A stretch of 24,699 bases of DNA from CAZHRJ01 sp964534765 (GCA_964534765.1 CAZHRJ010000033.1:1-24699); one strand, 5' to 3'; positions 6,268 through 15,231 are shown, numbered from the stretch's first letter. A program made the numbers and translations. Notes: a model not told the origin generated them from the letters alone.

Positions 6268-7130
6268 GCCGCCCCGTCCGTCGGCGCGTCCGTCGGCGCG
6301 TCCGTCGGCGCGNNNNNNNNNNNNNNNNNNNNNNNNNNNNNNNNNNNNNNNNNNNNNNNNNNNNNNNNNNNNNNNNNNNNNNNNNNNNNNNNNNNNNNNN
6401 NNNNNNNNNNNNCGTCCGTCGGCGCGTCCGTCGGCGCGTCCGTCGGCGCGGACTCGCCGCTCTCCTCCCGGATCCGGGTGACCAGCTCCTTCAAATCCCG
6501 GCTGTCTCCCAGCAGCATCTCCAGGTCCTCCCGCATGGCGTCCGTCAACACGCTCCGCATCTCCCTCAAAATCTTCTCGGTCATCTGGCTGAGCCGGTTC
6601 GATGAGAGATAGGCCAGATCCATGAGCGTCCGGTATTTCTCCATCTGCACCTCAAGCTTCAGGTTCGTCTCCTTCAACTGCTCACTGTACGTCCGGATCA
6701 CCCGCATCATCCGCCGCCGGCTCAGGGCTCTTCGAACCGATGAGACAAACATCATTGTGTCGTCGAATGGCTTCATCAGATAATCCGCCGCGCACTGCCG
6801 GCAGGCCTCGGCCGCGGTGGGCAGCGAAGCGTGACCTGTGATGATGATGACCTCCGTCTCGGGATTGCGCTCCTTGGCATGCCTCATGACCTGGATCCCG
6901 TCCTTGCCGCCGGGCAGGACAAGATCCACGACGATCACATCAAAGTCCTCGTGGTCGATGAGCCGGACGGCTTGGTCTGCGGCCGATGCGGAACTCACCT
7001 GCATCTGGTTCGATTCCAGAATCCGCGTCAAAACGGTCCGGACGCTTTCTTCATCGTCGACCAGGAGAATCTGGGGGATCCGGGTCTCATCCGCCTCCAG
7101 TAACCGGTTGATCGCGTCAATCGCGGTCAT
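6264..7130 (-). CDS. Receiver-domain response regulator with coiled coil and (APTD)n tail; contains assembly gap
   Basis: ATG 7130 is chosen because GGAGGT precedes it by 6 nt; an in-frame start at 7148 is less likely. Residues about 18-140 form a receiver domain: LLVDDEES, phospho-acceptor Asp69 in VIVVDLVLP, Thr98 and Lys120. A helical, probably coiled-coil region follows (SEQLKETNLKLEVQMEKYR onward). The C-terminus is a tandem APTD tail interrupted by the 100-N gap and ending GAA-stop. There is no DNA-binding or enzymatic output domain, so it should act by protein contact or as a phosphorelay intermediate with the hybrid kinase encoded next. It overlaps greA by 14 bp. The true tail length is unknown because of the gap. 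Confidence 0.85.
   Translation of the reverse strand: MTAIDAINRLLEADETRIPQILLVDDEESVRTVLTRILESNQMQVSSASAADQAVRLIDHEDFDVIVVDLVLPGGKDGIQVMRHAKERNPETEVIIITGHASLPTAAEACRQCAADYLMKPFDDTMMFVSSVRRALSRRRMMRVIRTYSEQLKETNLKLEVQMEKYRTLMDLAYLSSNRLSQMTEKILREMRSVLTDAMREDLEMLLGDSRDLKELVTRIREESGESAPTDAPTDAPTDXXXXXXXXXXXXXXXXXXXXXXXXXXXXXXXXXXAPTDAPTDAPTDGAA
6275..6450. repeat. 12-bp tandem repeat CGTCCGTCGGCG flanking a gap
   Basis: Three perfect units plus 2 bases lie at 6275-6312 and three perfect units plus 2 bases at 6413-6450, with only N between. On the coding (minus) strand the unit is GCGCCGACGGAC, encoding Ala-Pro-Thr-Asp. The total copy number is unknown but at least six. Confidence 0.95.
6313..6412. 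other. Assembly gap of exactly 100 N
   Basis: The run is a placeholder of round length inside a tandem repeat, where assemblers commonly break. If only whole 12-bp units are missing, the real gap length must be 12k+10 nt, which keeps the reading frame. Confidence 0.99.
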
Positions 7131-7602
7131 CGACGTACCTCCGGACACCCAGAATCTTGAAAACCTTTATTCCCCCGGGGGTCGGAATTTTGCATTCTTC
7201 GCCCGCTTTCTTTCGCATCAGCCCCCTGGCAATCGGGGTCTGACACGAGAGGATGTTGTTGTCCGGATCGGAATCGGCCGGACCGAGGATGCTGTATTCG
7301 ACGACCTGCTGAGTCTTCACGTCCTGGACCTTCACGACCGTCCCCAGCGTCACCAGATCGCCGGATATCTGAATATCTTCGATGAATTTCGGACTGATCA
7401 GATACTGCTGCAACTCCTCCAATTGCTGTCCGAGCAGTTCCAGGCGCTCTTTCGCGGCGTGATAACCGCCGTTTTCACGCAGGTCCCCCTCCTCCGCGGC
7501 CAGCATCTTGGCCTTCGCGACCTCCGGAATCTCCACTTCCTGAAGGCGCTTGACGCGCCGTGAAACTTCGGCGTATTTGCCTCGCGTTATGTAATTATCC
7601 AT
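7117..7602 (-). CDS. greA: Transcription elongation factor GreA
   Basis: This 161-residue protein matches the GreA/GreB family in length and layout. The N-terminal coiled coil has the tip motif EEGDLRENGGYHAAKE, with Asp40 and Glu43 placed to reach into the RNA polymerase secondary channel and stimulate transcript cleavage in backtracked complexes. The C-terminal FKBP-like domain shows VVEYSILGPADSDPD and ISCQTPIARGL-like sequence (SCQTPIARGLMRKKAGEE). It is the first gene of a three-gene unit with the receiver protein and hybrid kinase and has its own promoter in the 42-bp gap after nuoN. No Shine-Dalgarno sequence precedes the ATG. GreA versus GreB is not certain from the sequence, but the tip and context fit GreA. 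Confidence 0.9.
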   Translation of the reverse strand: MDNYITRGKYAEVSRRVKRLQEVEIPEVAKAKMLAAEEGDLRENGGYHAAKERLELLGQQLEELQQYLISPKFIEDIQISGDLVTLGTVVKVQDVKTQQVVEYSILGPADSDPDNNILSCQTPIARGLMRKKAGEECKIPTPGGIKVFKILGVRRYVDDRD

Positions 7603-7610
7603 ACCCGTCG

Positions 7611-7640
7611 ATTATACCCGCGACTGGGATTGGATCGCAA
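7611..7640 (-). promoter_or_regulatory. Promoter of greA operon
   Basis: On the minus strand, TTGCGA (7640-7635), an 18-bp spacer and a perfect TATAAT (7616-7611) lie in the nuoN-greA gap. The -10 ends 8 nt before ATG 7602, and the bases next to the start read GGGT with no ribosome-binding site, so a leaderless or nearly leaderless transcript is predicted. Confidence 0.6.
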
Positions 7641-7644
7641 GTCT

Positions 7645-9141
7645 TCAAGGTGATTGCGTCAGAAGACTGGCGGTGGCGGCGCGCGCCGCGGACAAGGGGA
7701 AATCGGGATGGATGCCGTAGTAGAAGAGGGTCCATCCGCAAAACCACAACATGCCGATCAAAAAAACACTGTATCCCTCATGATAGAATGTCGCCTTTTC
7801 GCCTGCTGACCCGAAATACATCGATACGATGACCTTCAGATAATAGTACGCCGATATCACGCTGTTGATGACCCCGATGATCACAACCGGTATCATGTCG
7901 GCCTTGACGGCGTAGGAAAAAATATAAAATTTTCCGAAAAACCCGCCCAGCGGCGGTATTCCGGTCAGCGACAGCATGAAAACCGTCATCAGCGCGGCGG
8001 CCCAGGGCCGCTCGACGCCCAACCCGGCCAGATCCTCCACGCCGTTGGCGTCCTTCTCGCGGTGCGAAAACAGGATCAGAATGCCGAATGCGCCCGCATT
8101 CATCAGAACATAGACCAGCAGATAATAGAGAACAGCCGCGAGCGCGTCGGTTGACTGGAGCTTCGCGGCGGCCGCGACGCCGACCAGAATGTACCCGGAA
8201 TGCGCGATCGACGAATAGCCCAGCATCCTCTTGATGTCGTCCTGCATCAGCGCGATGAGGTTTCCGACGGTCATGGTTGCCAGGGCGACCCAGACCAGCG
8301 CCGGCTGCCAGACCGACATCGCGGCGGCCGACCCGAACCCCACGAAGAGCACCTTGAGCATCCCCGAAAATGGCGCCGCCTTTACGGCCTCGGCCATGAA
8401 TGTCGTGACCGGCGTCGGAGCGCCCTCATAGGCGTCCGGTGTCCACATGTGAAACGGAACGGCGCCGATCTTGAACAGAAATCCAACCAGAAGCAGGGTC
8501 ATGCCCGAATAAAATAATCCCGGTGCCCGCTCGGCGCCGAGCGACAGCCCGGCGATCTGCCCCGTGCCGGCCGATCCGTACAGGAGGGCGATGCCGTAGA
8601 CCACGAACCCGGACGCGAAGGCGCCGATGAGGAAATATTTCATGGACGCCTCGGTCGAGTAGGGATTGGCGCGGGTGAAAGCCACCAGGCAGTAGACGGG
8701 GATCGACATGACTTCCAGCGCCAGAAACAACGTGATCAACTCCTCGGCGGCTGAAAAAAACAACATACCGCTCACCGAAAACAGAATCAGCGCGTAATAC
8801 TCCGCCAGGTGAATATCCCGCAGCCGCAGATACTTCGGCGCGGATAGAACCGCCAGGGTCGACGCCAGACAGATCAGAGACGAAAAGGCGTACGTATACG
8901 GATCCATGCGGACGGCGCCGTGAAAGTAGAGCGCGTCCGACCCGGCGGACAGGCGAAGGAGGCTGATGCCGAGGGAATTCAGCAGGGCCAGAATAGCGAT
9001 CCACGCGCACAGCAGCTTCGATCGCATCGGCAACAGAGCGTCAATCAACAGAATCGCCCCGCCCGACAACGCCAGGTTCAGGGCCGGCCAGATGCCGCGG
9101 ACGTCGGTCATTGAAAATGCGAAACTCAGGGTGTCCTCCAT
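7645..9141 (-). CDS. nuoN: NADH-quinone oxidoreductase subunit N
   Basis: This is a 498-residue polytopic protein of the antiporter-like Nuo family. Residues thought to move protons are present: Glu143 in LALEVMSIPVY, Lys168 (SMKYFLIGAF), Lys224 in FKIGAVPFHMWTPDAYEGAPTP, and Lys254 in the broken helix (AEAVKAA). The sequence YLLVYVLMNAGAFGILIL and the following EDLAGLG are typical of NuoN. It is the last gene of the nuo operon, starting 2 nt after the nuoM stop. It forms one of the three proton-pumping modules of the complex I membrane arm. Confidence 0.95.
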   Translation of the reverse strand: MEDTLSFAFSMTDVRGIWPALNLALSGGAILLIDALLPMRSKLLCAWIAILALLNSLGISLLRLSAGSDALYFHGAVRMDPYTYAFSSLICLASTLAVLSAPKYLRLRDIHLAEYYALILFSVSGMLFFSAAEELITLFLALEVMSIPVYCLVAFTRANPYSTEASMKYFLIGAFASGFVVYGIALLYGSAGTGQIAGLSLGAERAPGLFYSGMTLLLVGFLFKIGAVPFHMWTPDAYEGAPTPVTTFMAEAVKAAPFSGMLKVLFVGFGSAAAMSVWQPALVWVALATMTVGNLIALMQDDIKRMLGYSSIAHSGYILVGVAAAAKLQSTDALAAVLYYLLVYVLMNAGAFGILILFSHREKDANGVEDLAGLGVERPWAAALMTVFMLSLTGIPPLGGFFGKFYIFSYAVKADMIPVVIIGVINSVISAYYYLKVIVSMYFGSAGEKATFYHEGYSVFLIGMLWFCGWTLFYYGIHPDFPLSAARAATASLLTQSP

Positions 9142-9143
9142 GC

Positions 9144-10748
9144 TCAGACCGCCGCCTGACTCGACCGGTCCGGCCGGTCAGGCGCGGGCACCGGAACAAT
9201 CTGCGGCTCGGTCAGCCTGCGCTGTTTCTCGATATCGATCTGCTGCGTCTTCAAAATCACAAATGTCCGTAGAGACTCGACGCTCGGGCGCAGTCGCGAC
9301 AAAATGGGCTCCGGATAGACGCCCATCCACAGCATGAGCGCCAGCAGGGGAAGGATGGAGCATTTTTCCCGCGGAGTCAGATCCGACAGAAGGCGGTTTT
9401 TCTCATGCGTCAGTTCTCCGAAAAATACGCGCTGGACCATCCACAAGAGATAAATCGCTGAAAGAATCACCGCGCTTGCCGCCCCGCCGGCCAGCAGCCG
9501 CGCCGCCGGCAGATTCGATAGAAAGACGCCGCTCAGAGACAAAAACTCACCGATAAATCCGCACAGGCCCGGCAGACCCGCCGACGCAAGGGCGGTGAAG
9601 ACGAAAAACGCGGCGTAACAGGGCATCGACTGCGTGAGGCCCCCGAAATCACTGATCAGCCGGGTGTGCCGGCGGTCATAGAGAAACCCCACCAGCAAAA
9701 ATAATGCGCCGGTCGTTACTCCGTGCGCCAGGCATACGTAAAGGCTGCCGGCCATCCCTTCCACTGTCAGAGAGAATATTCCCAGAACGCAAAACCCCAG
9801 GTGCGAAACCGACGAATAGGCCACCAGCCTTTTCATGTCGGTCTGAACCAGGGACACCAGCGCCCCGTAGACCACGCCGATCATGCCGAGTACCGCAAAC
9901 CAGGGAGCCGCGTCGATCGATATGTCGGGGAAAAACGGCAGACAGAATCGAAAATAACCGTACACGCCGAATTTCAGCAGTACCCCGGCCAGAATCACGC
10001 TCCCGCCTGTCGGAGCCTCGGTATGCGCGTCCGGAAGCCACGTATGGAACGGCACGATGGGCACTTTGATAGCGAACGCGATCGCGAATCCCATGAAGAG
10101 ATAGACCGCCAGATGCGACGGGACGATGAGATCCTGAAGCGCCACATAATTGAACGTCAACGTGCCGGTCCGCGCGTAGTTGAGATAGGCCAGGGCCATG
10201 ATCGATACCAGCATCAGGCCCGACCCAAGAGCGGTATAGAGAAAAAATTTGATCGCTGAATAAATTCGCCGCGCCCCTCCCCATACTCCGATCAAAATCG
10301 CCATCGGGATCAGCATCAGCTCCCAGAACACGAAGAAAAGAATCAAATCCAGCGCCAGAAAACTCCCGACCATCGCGCCCTCCAGCAACAGAAGACTCAC
10401 CAGATAGGCCCGCATCTGGCGCTGGATTGACGACCACGCGGACAGGACAACGACAGGCGTCAGGGCGGTAGTCAGAATGACCAGCCAGAGCGAAATGCCG
10501 TCCACCGCGAGAAAATAGGTGATCCCGAACGGGCGGATCCACTCCTTGAATTCGTACAACTGGAGCATGCCTACCGAGGGGTCAAATAACCACAGCATCT
10601 TTAGACTGTAGGCGAATTCGCCGAGTGTCAGAATGAAAGCCATTCGCCAAATCCATCGATCGTCGGCGGGCATGAGAGCGAGAAAGATGGCGGAGGCGAA
10701 CGGGAAAAATATGAGAAGAGAAAGGAGTGGAATCGAAATCGACTCCAT
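9144..10748 (-). CDS. nuoM: NADH-quinone oxidoreductase subunit M
   Basis: The protein has 534 residues, close to the usual NuoM length, and about 14 membrane helices. Key charged positions of the proton channel are present: Glu143 in LFFVFWELMLIPM, Lys228 in IKVPIVPFHTWLPDAHTEAPT, and Lys259 (LLKFGVYG). The C-terminal tail beyond about residue 500 is hydrophilic and Pro-rich. It lies between nuoL (3-nt gap) and nuoN (2-nt gap), so the three genes are translated from one message. It is part of the distal half of the complex I membrane arm. Confidence 0.95.
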   Translation of the reverse strand: MESISIPLLSLLIFFPFASAIFLALMPADDRWIWRMAFILTLGEFAYSLKMLWLFDPSVGMLQLYEFKEWIRPFGITYFLAVDGISLWLVILTTALTPVVVLSAWSSIQRQMRAYLVSLLLLEGAMVGSFLALDLILFFVFWELMLIPMAILIGVWGGARRIYSAIKFFLYTALGSGLMLVSIMALAYLNYARTGTLTFNYVALQDLIVPSHLAVYLFMGFAIAFAIKVPIVPFHTWLPDAHTEAPTGGSVILAGVLLKFGVYGYFRFCLPFFPDISIDAAPWFAVLGMIGVVYGALVSLVQTDMKRLVAYSSVSHLGFCVLGIFSLTVEGMAGSLYVCLAHGVTTGALFLLVGFLYDRRHTRLISDFGGLTQSMPCYAAFFVFTALASAGLPGLCGFIGEFLSLSGVFLSNLPAARLLAGGAASAVILSAIYLLWMVQRVFFGELTHEKNRLLSDLTPREKCSILPLLALMLWMGVYPEPILSRLRPSVESLRTFVILKTQQIDIEKQRRLTEPQIVPVPAPDRPDRSSQAAV

Positions 10749-10751
10749 GGG

Positions 10752-12650
10752 CTAGACCATCGCTCCGAGCAGAATCGCAACGCCGATGAGAAACCAGACC
10801 GCATAGGTCCCGACGTTGCCCGTTTGGATAAAACTTAAAACAAATCCTCCGCCTTTGATTCCCCCGCCTATCCAGTTCACGGCTCGATCGATGATGTGCT
10901 TGTCAAACCCGTGGCTGACGACGCCCAACGCGTGGACCGGCCGGACAACCAGCGCGTCGTAGAGTTCGTCAATGAAAAATTTTCCCGCGACCAGCCGGTA
11001 AAGCGGTCCAGCCGCGGAAGACGCCTTTGCCGGCAGGGATGGAGTCCGGACGTAGAAAAGAAATGCCAGCGCCAGCCCGCCAAGGCCCGCGGCCACGGCC
11101 AGCGCGGTCACCAGGTGATGCGCGGCATCGGGCGCATCCGGGACGTGGCCGTACAGGGGAGACAAGAGATGCATGAAGGCGTGATGGGCAAATCCGGCGC
11201 CGCCTGAGAATGCCGCCAGGATGATGAGAGGAATCGCCATCGTCCAGGGCGATTCATGCACAGGATGGCGCCTCGACTCATCCACCCGGCTGGCGCCGAA
11301 AAAGGTCATCGCCAGCAACCGACCCATGTAAAAGGCGGTCAGCAAGGCCGCGACCAATCCAATCGCCGACAGAGCCCGGCCGGAAAGCATCGGCGTGCTG
11401 GACAGATAAGCCGCCAGAAGGATCCCGTCTTTGGAAAAGTATCCCGACAGCAGCGGAAATCCCGATATGGCCAGCGTGCCGATCAGCATCGTGCCAAACG
11501 TCACGGGCAACTGACGCCTCAAGCCCCCCATCCGGCGCATGTCCTGTTCACCGCCCAGCGCGTGGATGACGCTGCCCGATCCCAGAAAAAGAAGGGCCTT
11601 GAAAAATGCGTGTGTCGTCAGATGGAAGATGCCGAACGTGTAGGCTCCGACGCCCACCGCCAGGAACATGTAGCCGAGCTGTGAGATGGTGGAATAGGCC
11701 AGTACTTTTTTGATGTCGGTCTGAGCCAGAGCGATGATGGCCGCATAGAGGGCCGTGGCGGCGCCAACGACCGCGACGATTCCGGAGGCGACGGGCGAAA
11801 GAGCATACAGAAAGTGAAGCCGGGCGATGAGGTAGACTCCCGCCGTGACCATCGTGGCGGCATGAATAAGCGCCGAAACCGGCGTCGGACCCGCCATGGC
11901 GTCGGGCAGCCAGGTGTAGAGCGGAATCTGCGCCGATTTCCCCGTCGCCCCGGCGAACAAAAACAAACAGATCGCCGTCAGCACCATCGGAGGAATGCCC
12001 AAGTCCCCGCCCGTGGATTGGCCCGCGGTCACTTTCTCCATCAACTCCGGGATCTGAAAGGTCCCAAAATAGGTCAGAATCAGCATCAGTCCCATCAGAA
12101 ATCCCAAATCCCCCACCCGGTTCACTACAAACGCTTTCTTGCCCGCCGACGCGTTTTTCATGTCGGTGTGCCAAAACCCGATCAGAAGATACGAACACAG
12201 CCCGACTCCCTCCCAGCCCACAAACAACAAAACCAGGCTCGATGACAGAACCAGGATCAGCATGAAGGACACAAACAAATTCAGATAAATGAAATATCGC
12301 CGAAACCCGGGGTCCTCCCACAGGTATCCGACACTGTAGAGGTGGATCAGAAACCCGACGCCGGTGATCACCAGACACATCACCGCCGATAACGGATCGA
12401 ACATGAATTCCACCGGTATCTGCACCCGGCCCATCGCAATCCACGTGTAGACGCTGTCAATCGCCACCCGCTGCTCGGGCAGCGTCTGCAAAAGCAGATA
12501 ATGGAGATTCTTCAGCGTGAAGAGAAACGACACCAGAATCGATCCGCAGGCCAGCGTCGCAACGGTCTTTCGGCCCCACCATCGGCCCAGAAGCAGGTTC
12601 AAGAGCAGCGCCAGGATGGGCGGGAGGATGATGTATCGAAGAAGAAACAT
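10752..12650 (-). CDS. nuoL: NADH-quinone oxidoreductase subunit L
   Basis: The protein has 632 residues, the normal length for NuoL. It has Glu147 in LLFVGWEGVGLCSYLLIGFW, the NRVGDLGF motif with Asp181, Lys238 in GKSAQIPLYTWLPDAMAGPTP, and His263 in ALIHAATMVTAGVYL. The C-terminal 100 residues contain the long amphipathic lateral segment and last anchor helix (VWFLIGVAILLG). GAGG precedes the ATG by about 9 nt. It sits after nuoK (11-nt gap) and before nuoM in the standard order, and forms the most distal proton pump module. Confidence 0.96.
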   Translation of the reverse strand: MFLLRYIILPPILALLLNLLLGRWWGRKTVATLACGSILVSFLFTLKNLHYLLLQTLPEQRVAIDSVYTWIAMGRVQIPVEFMFDPLSAVMCLVITGVGFLIHLYSVGYLWEDPGFRRYFIYLNLFVSFMLILVLSSSLVLLFVGWEGVGLCSYLLIGFWHTDMKNASAGKKAFVVNRVGDLGFLMGLMLILTYFGTFQIPELMEKVTAGQSTGGDLGIPPMVLTAICLFLFAGATGKSAQIPLYTWLPDAMAGPTPVSALIHAATMVTAGVYLIARLHFLYALSPVASGIVAVVGAATALYAAIIALAQTDIKKVLAYSTISQLGYMFLAVGVGAYTFGIFHLTTHAFFKALLFLGSGSVIHALGGEQDMRRMGGLRRQLPVTFGTMLIGTLAISGFPLLSGYFSKDGILLAAYLSSTPMLSGRALSAIGLVAALLTAFYMGRLLAMTFFGASRVDESRRHPVHESPWTMAIPLIILAAFSGGAGFAHHAFMHLLSPLYGHVPDAPDAAHHLVTALAVAAGLGGLALAFLFYVRTPSLPAKASSAAGPLYRLVAGKFFIDELYDALVVRPVHALGVVSHGFDKHIIDRAVNWIGGGIKGGGFVLSFIQTGNVGTYAVWFLIGVAILLGAMV

Positions 12651-12661
12651 CCGAACTTACC

Positions 12662-12985
12662 TCACCATCGTAGATAGGTCGCTTCGTCCGCGTTCACGGT
12701 CTTGCGGGTTCGAAAGAGGGCAATCACGATCGCCAGTCCCACCGCCACCTCCGCGGCCGCGACCGTCATGATCAGAAGCACGTAGACGTGACCGCTCGGC
12801 CCGGCGCCGAACCGGGAGAATGAGAGGATTGCCAGATTGCCGGCATTCAACATGAGTTCCACGCCCATGAAAATTACCAGCAAATTCCGCCTCAAAATGA
12901 CGGTCAGGACGCCGATCGTAAATAACGAGGCGGACAGAAGCAGATACTGCGTGAGCCCGACTGGAAAAATACCGGGAGATGTCAC
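12662..12985 (-). CDS. nuoK: NADH-quinone oxidoreductase subunit K
   Basis: This 107-residue protein has three membrane helices, as expected for NuoK. The two membrane glutamates are present: Glu43 in FMGVELMLNAGNLA and Glu79 in TVAAAEVAVGLAIVIALFR. The start is GTG at 12985 with only a weak AAGG upstream; no better start was found. A 34-nt gap separates it from nuoJ, the longest inside the nuo run. It couples the quinone end of the membrane arm to the antiporter-like subunits. Confidence 0.95.
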   Translation of the reverse strand: MTSPGIFPVGLTQYLLLSASLFTIGVLTVILRRNLLVIFMGVELMLNAGNLAILSFSRFGAGPSGHVYVLLIMTVAAAEVAVGLAIVIALFRTRKTVNADEATYLRW

Positions 12986-13019
12986 CGTTTGCGCCTTGGC
13001 CGGAGGCTCAATCGCCTTC

Positions 13020-13595
13020 CTAATTCTTGAATAATCCGAGTACCCAGTCCAGAAAACTGAACGGTCTTTTCGGCGTCAGATCCCGCTTGGCAAGCACCAC
13101 TCCGGCGACCATCGCCGATAAAATCAGGACGCTGGTCAATTCAAAGGGCAGCACAAACTGCCCAAATAACGCCTCCCCCACGGTCCTCACGTCGCCGTAG
13201 CGGCCCACATCCGGACTGTCGCCAGGCGGAGCATGCCGCAGGCCGGGAAGAATCAGCAGAAGAACGATGAGTCCCGCAAAAAGGCCCGCGGTTTTGAACA
13301 GACTGAACCGGAAGCGGCCGATCTCGGCCGAGCTCAAATTCAAAAGCATGATCACAAAAATGAACAGCACGATGATCGCGCCCGCATAAACGATCATTTG
13401 CGCCGCGGCGATGAAATGAGCCGACAGCAGAACATACAGCACCGCCAGACCCAGCACGCTGACCACCAGGGATACCGCGCAGCTCATCGGATTTCGCTGG
13501 ACCAACACCAGCATCGCGCCGGCCAGCGAAACGGCGGAGAAAACATAAAACAGGAGGTCTGGCAGAGAAATTTCAAATCGGGTGAGATCCATCAT
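13020..13595 (-). CDS. nuoJ: NADH-quinone oxidoreductase subunit J
   Basis: This 191-residue protein has five predicted membrane helices and the NuoJ signature region AAQMIVYAGAIIVLFIFVIMLLNL, the helix whose pi-bulge rearranges during turnover. The C-terminal portion is a short hydrophilic tail. Two tandem ATG codons lie at the start (13595 and 13592). The gene is 15 nt downstream of nuoI and in the canonical order. The function follows from family knowledge: a membrane-arm subunit next to the quinone chamber. Confidence 0.94.
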   Translation of the reverse strand: MMDLTRFEISLPDLLFYVFSAVSLAGAMLVLVQRNPMSCAVSLVVSVLGLAVLYVLLSAHFIAAAQMIVYAGAIIVLFIFVIMLLNLSSAEIGRFRFSLFKTAGLFAGLIVLLLILPGLRHAPPGDSPDVGRYGDVRTVGEALFGQFVLPFELTSVLILSAMVAGVVLAKRDLTPKRPFSFLDWVLGLFKN

Positions 13596-13610
13596 CTTTG
13601 AAAAGCCGGC

Positions 13611-14126
13611 CTACACGCGCAGATACGTCTCGTTGGTCCGGGCGTTCGAGACTCTCTCCGCCTCCGGAACGTAGCGGTTGTTTTCCAGCAGTTTCTCCTT
13701 CGTCTGCACAAAATCCTCCCGACGGGACGACGCGAACTCGTAATGCGGCGTCAGCTCGATCGCATCGCAGGGACAGGCCTCCTCGCAAAATCCGCAGTAG
13801 ATGCACCGCAGCGTATCGATCTCGTATCGCAGCGGATATTTCTCAACATTCGGATCGCCTGGATCGGCCGCCACCATCGATATGCAGTTCGCCGGACACG
13901 CGGTCAGGCAGAGCTCACACGCCACACACCTCTCCCGGCCGCCCGGCCGCTGGATCAGCCGGTGAAGCCCGCGAAAATTCGCCGGGACGGGCTTGGGTTT
14001 CTCCGGATACTCGTAGGTCACCGGCTTTTTCCGCAGCATGTGCTTCATCGTGATCCAGAGCCCGCGCGCAACCTCCGGAAGATAGGCCTTTTGAAAGAGA
14101 GACAGATGCGGTTTTTCGATTATCAT
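13611..14126 (-). CDS. nuoI: NADH-quinone oxidoreductase subunit I (2x[4Fe-4S])
   Basis: This 171-residue ferredoxin-like subunit has two complete cluster motifs: Cys67, 70, 73 and 77 (CVACELCLTACP) and Cys108, 111, 114 and 118 (CIYCGFCEEACP). These hold clusters N6a and N6b in complex I and pass electrons towards NuoB and quinone. The N-terminus has a short amphipathic stretch (LPEVARGLWITMKHM). It starts 12 nt after nuoH with AGGGTGG upstream. It is the only hydrophilic-arm subunit encoded in the window. Confidence 0.96.
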   Translation of the reverse strand: MIIEKPHLSLFQKAYLPEVARGLWITMKHMLRKKPVTYEYPEKPKPVPANFRGLHRLIQRPGGRERCVACELCLTACPANCISMVAADPGDPNVEKYPLRYEIDTLRCIYCGFCEEACPCDAIELTPHYEFASSRREDFVQTKEKLLENNRYVPEAERVSNARTNETYLRV

Positions 14127-14138
14127 CGCGGGGCCACC

Positions 14139-15203
14139 CTACATGGAACGATGATGGAGGTAAAGACAGATGCCGGTCAAAAAGACGTTGATGAGCGCCA
14201 CCGGAAAAACGCCCTTCCAGGAGAGGCCCATCAATTGGTCGTATCGAAACCGCGGCAGCGTCCAGCGGACCCAGATGAACAGAAAAAGAAAAAACCCCAC
14301 CTTGACGCAAAAAGCGCCCACCCCGATCGCCGCGATAATATTGGCCGGTAGCCCCGCCCCCTCGAGTCCCGGCACGTGCCAGCCGCCAAAAAACAATGTG
14401 ACGATCAGGCCGGACAGGGTGATCATTCCGGTGTATTCGCCCATGAAAAACATCGCGAATTTCATGCTTCCGTATTCCGTGTGATATCCTCCGACCAGCT
14501 CATTTTCCGCTTCTGGCAAATCAAACGGCAGGCGGTTCGACTCGGCAAATGCCGAAACCAAAAACAGGATGAATCCCACCGGCTGAAACACGATGCCCCA
14601 CTTCGGAACGGGCACGACTCCGAACATCATCCAGTATTCGGTCTGCTGATGGACGATGTCCCGCAAATTCGTCGTGCCGTAGACCAGAAGCGCGCCGACA
14701 ATGCTCAGTCCGAGTGTCAATTCATAACTCACCATCTGAGCCGATGCCCGAAGACCCCCCAGGAGCGAGTATTTGTTGTTCGACGCCCAGCCGGCCATGA
14801 AGAGACCATAGACCGACAGGCCGCCGATCGCCAGGACGTAGAGGATTCCCAGATCCACATTCGCAATCTGCAGCGGGACCGTCTGGCCTGCGATCTCCAC
14901 CGAATCCCCAAACGGGATGGCCACATACCCCAGCAGAGCCGGAACCAGAAGCAGAGCCGGCGCCAGGATGTAATAGACTTTGTGAACCTGGGCCGGTATG
15001 ACGTCCTCTTTGAATATGAACTTCACGCCATCCGCCAGCGGCTGCAGAAGCCCCAAGGGGCCCACCCGGTTCGGTCCGATCCGGTCCTGGATGAAGGCGG
15101 AGAATTTCCGTTCGGCCAATGTGAGGTAGGCGGTGAGAGTGAGAACGACAAAAAAGCAAATCAGGACTTTGGCGATGAGGGGGATGAATTCCGGCAAGGT
15201 CAC
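14139..15203 (-). CDS. nuoH: NADH-quinone oxidoreductase subunit H
   Basis: The protein has 354 residues and eight or nine membrane helices. Diagnostic sequences are AERKFSAFIQDRIGPNRVGP near the N-terminus, LADGVKFIFKED, and the quinone-chamber loop FAESNRLPFDLPEAENELVGGYHTEY seen in all NuoH/ND1 proteins. The start is GTG 15203 with GGAAGGAG about 10 nt upstream. It begins 28 nt after the NDH-2-cNMP gene and is the first nuo gene here; in most genomes nuoA-G would precede it. It forms the quinone-binding heel of complex I. Confidence 0.96.
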   Translation of the reverse strand: MTLPEFIPLIAKVLICFFVVLTLTAYLTLAERKFSAFIQDRIGPNRVGPLGLLQPLADGVKFIFKEDVIPAQVHKVYYILAPALLLVPALLGYVAIPFGDSVEIAGQTVPLQIANVDLGILYVLAIGGLSVYGLFMAGWASNNKYSLLGGLRASAQMVSYELTLGLSIVGALLVYGTTNLRDIVHQQTEYWMMFGVVPVPKWGIVFQPVGFILFLVSAFAESNRLPFDLPEAENELVGGYHTEYGSMKFAMFFMGEYTGMITLSGLIVTLFFGGWHVPGLEGAGLPANIIAAIGVGAFCVKVGFFLFLFIWVRWTLPRFRYDQLMGLSWKGVFPVALINVFLTGICLYLHHRSM

Positions 15204-15231
15204 GGGCCACGCGCTCCTTCCGTGTCCACCC

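Noticed and set aside
6275..6450. CRISPR array
   Set aside because: The repeats are 12 bp and directly contiguous, without spacers, and no cas gene is present.
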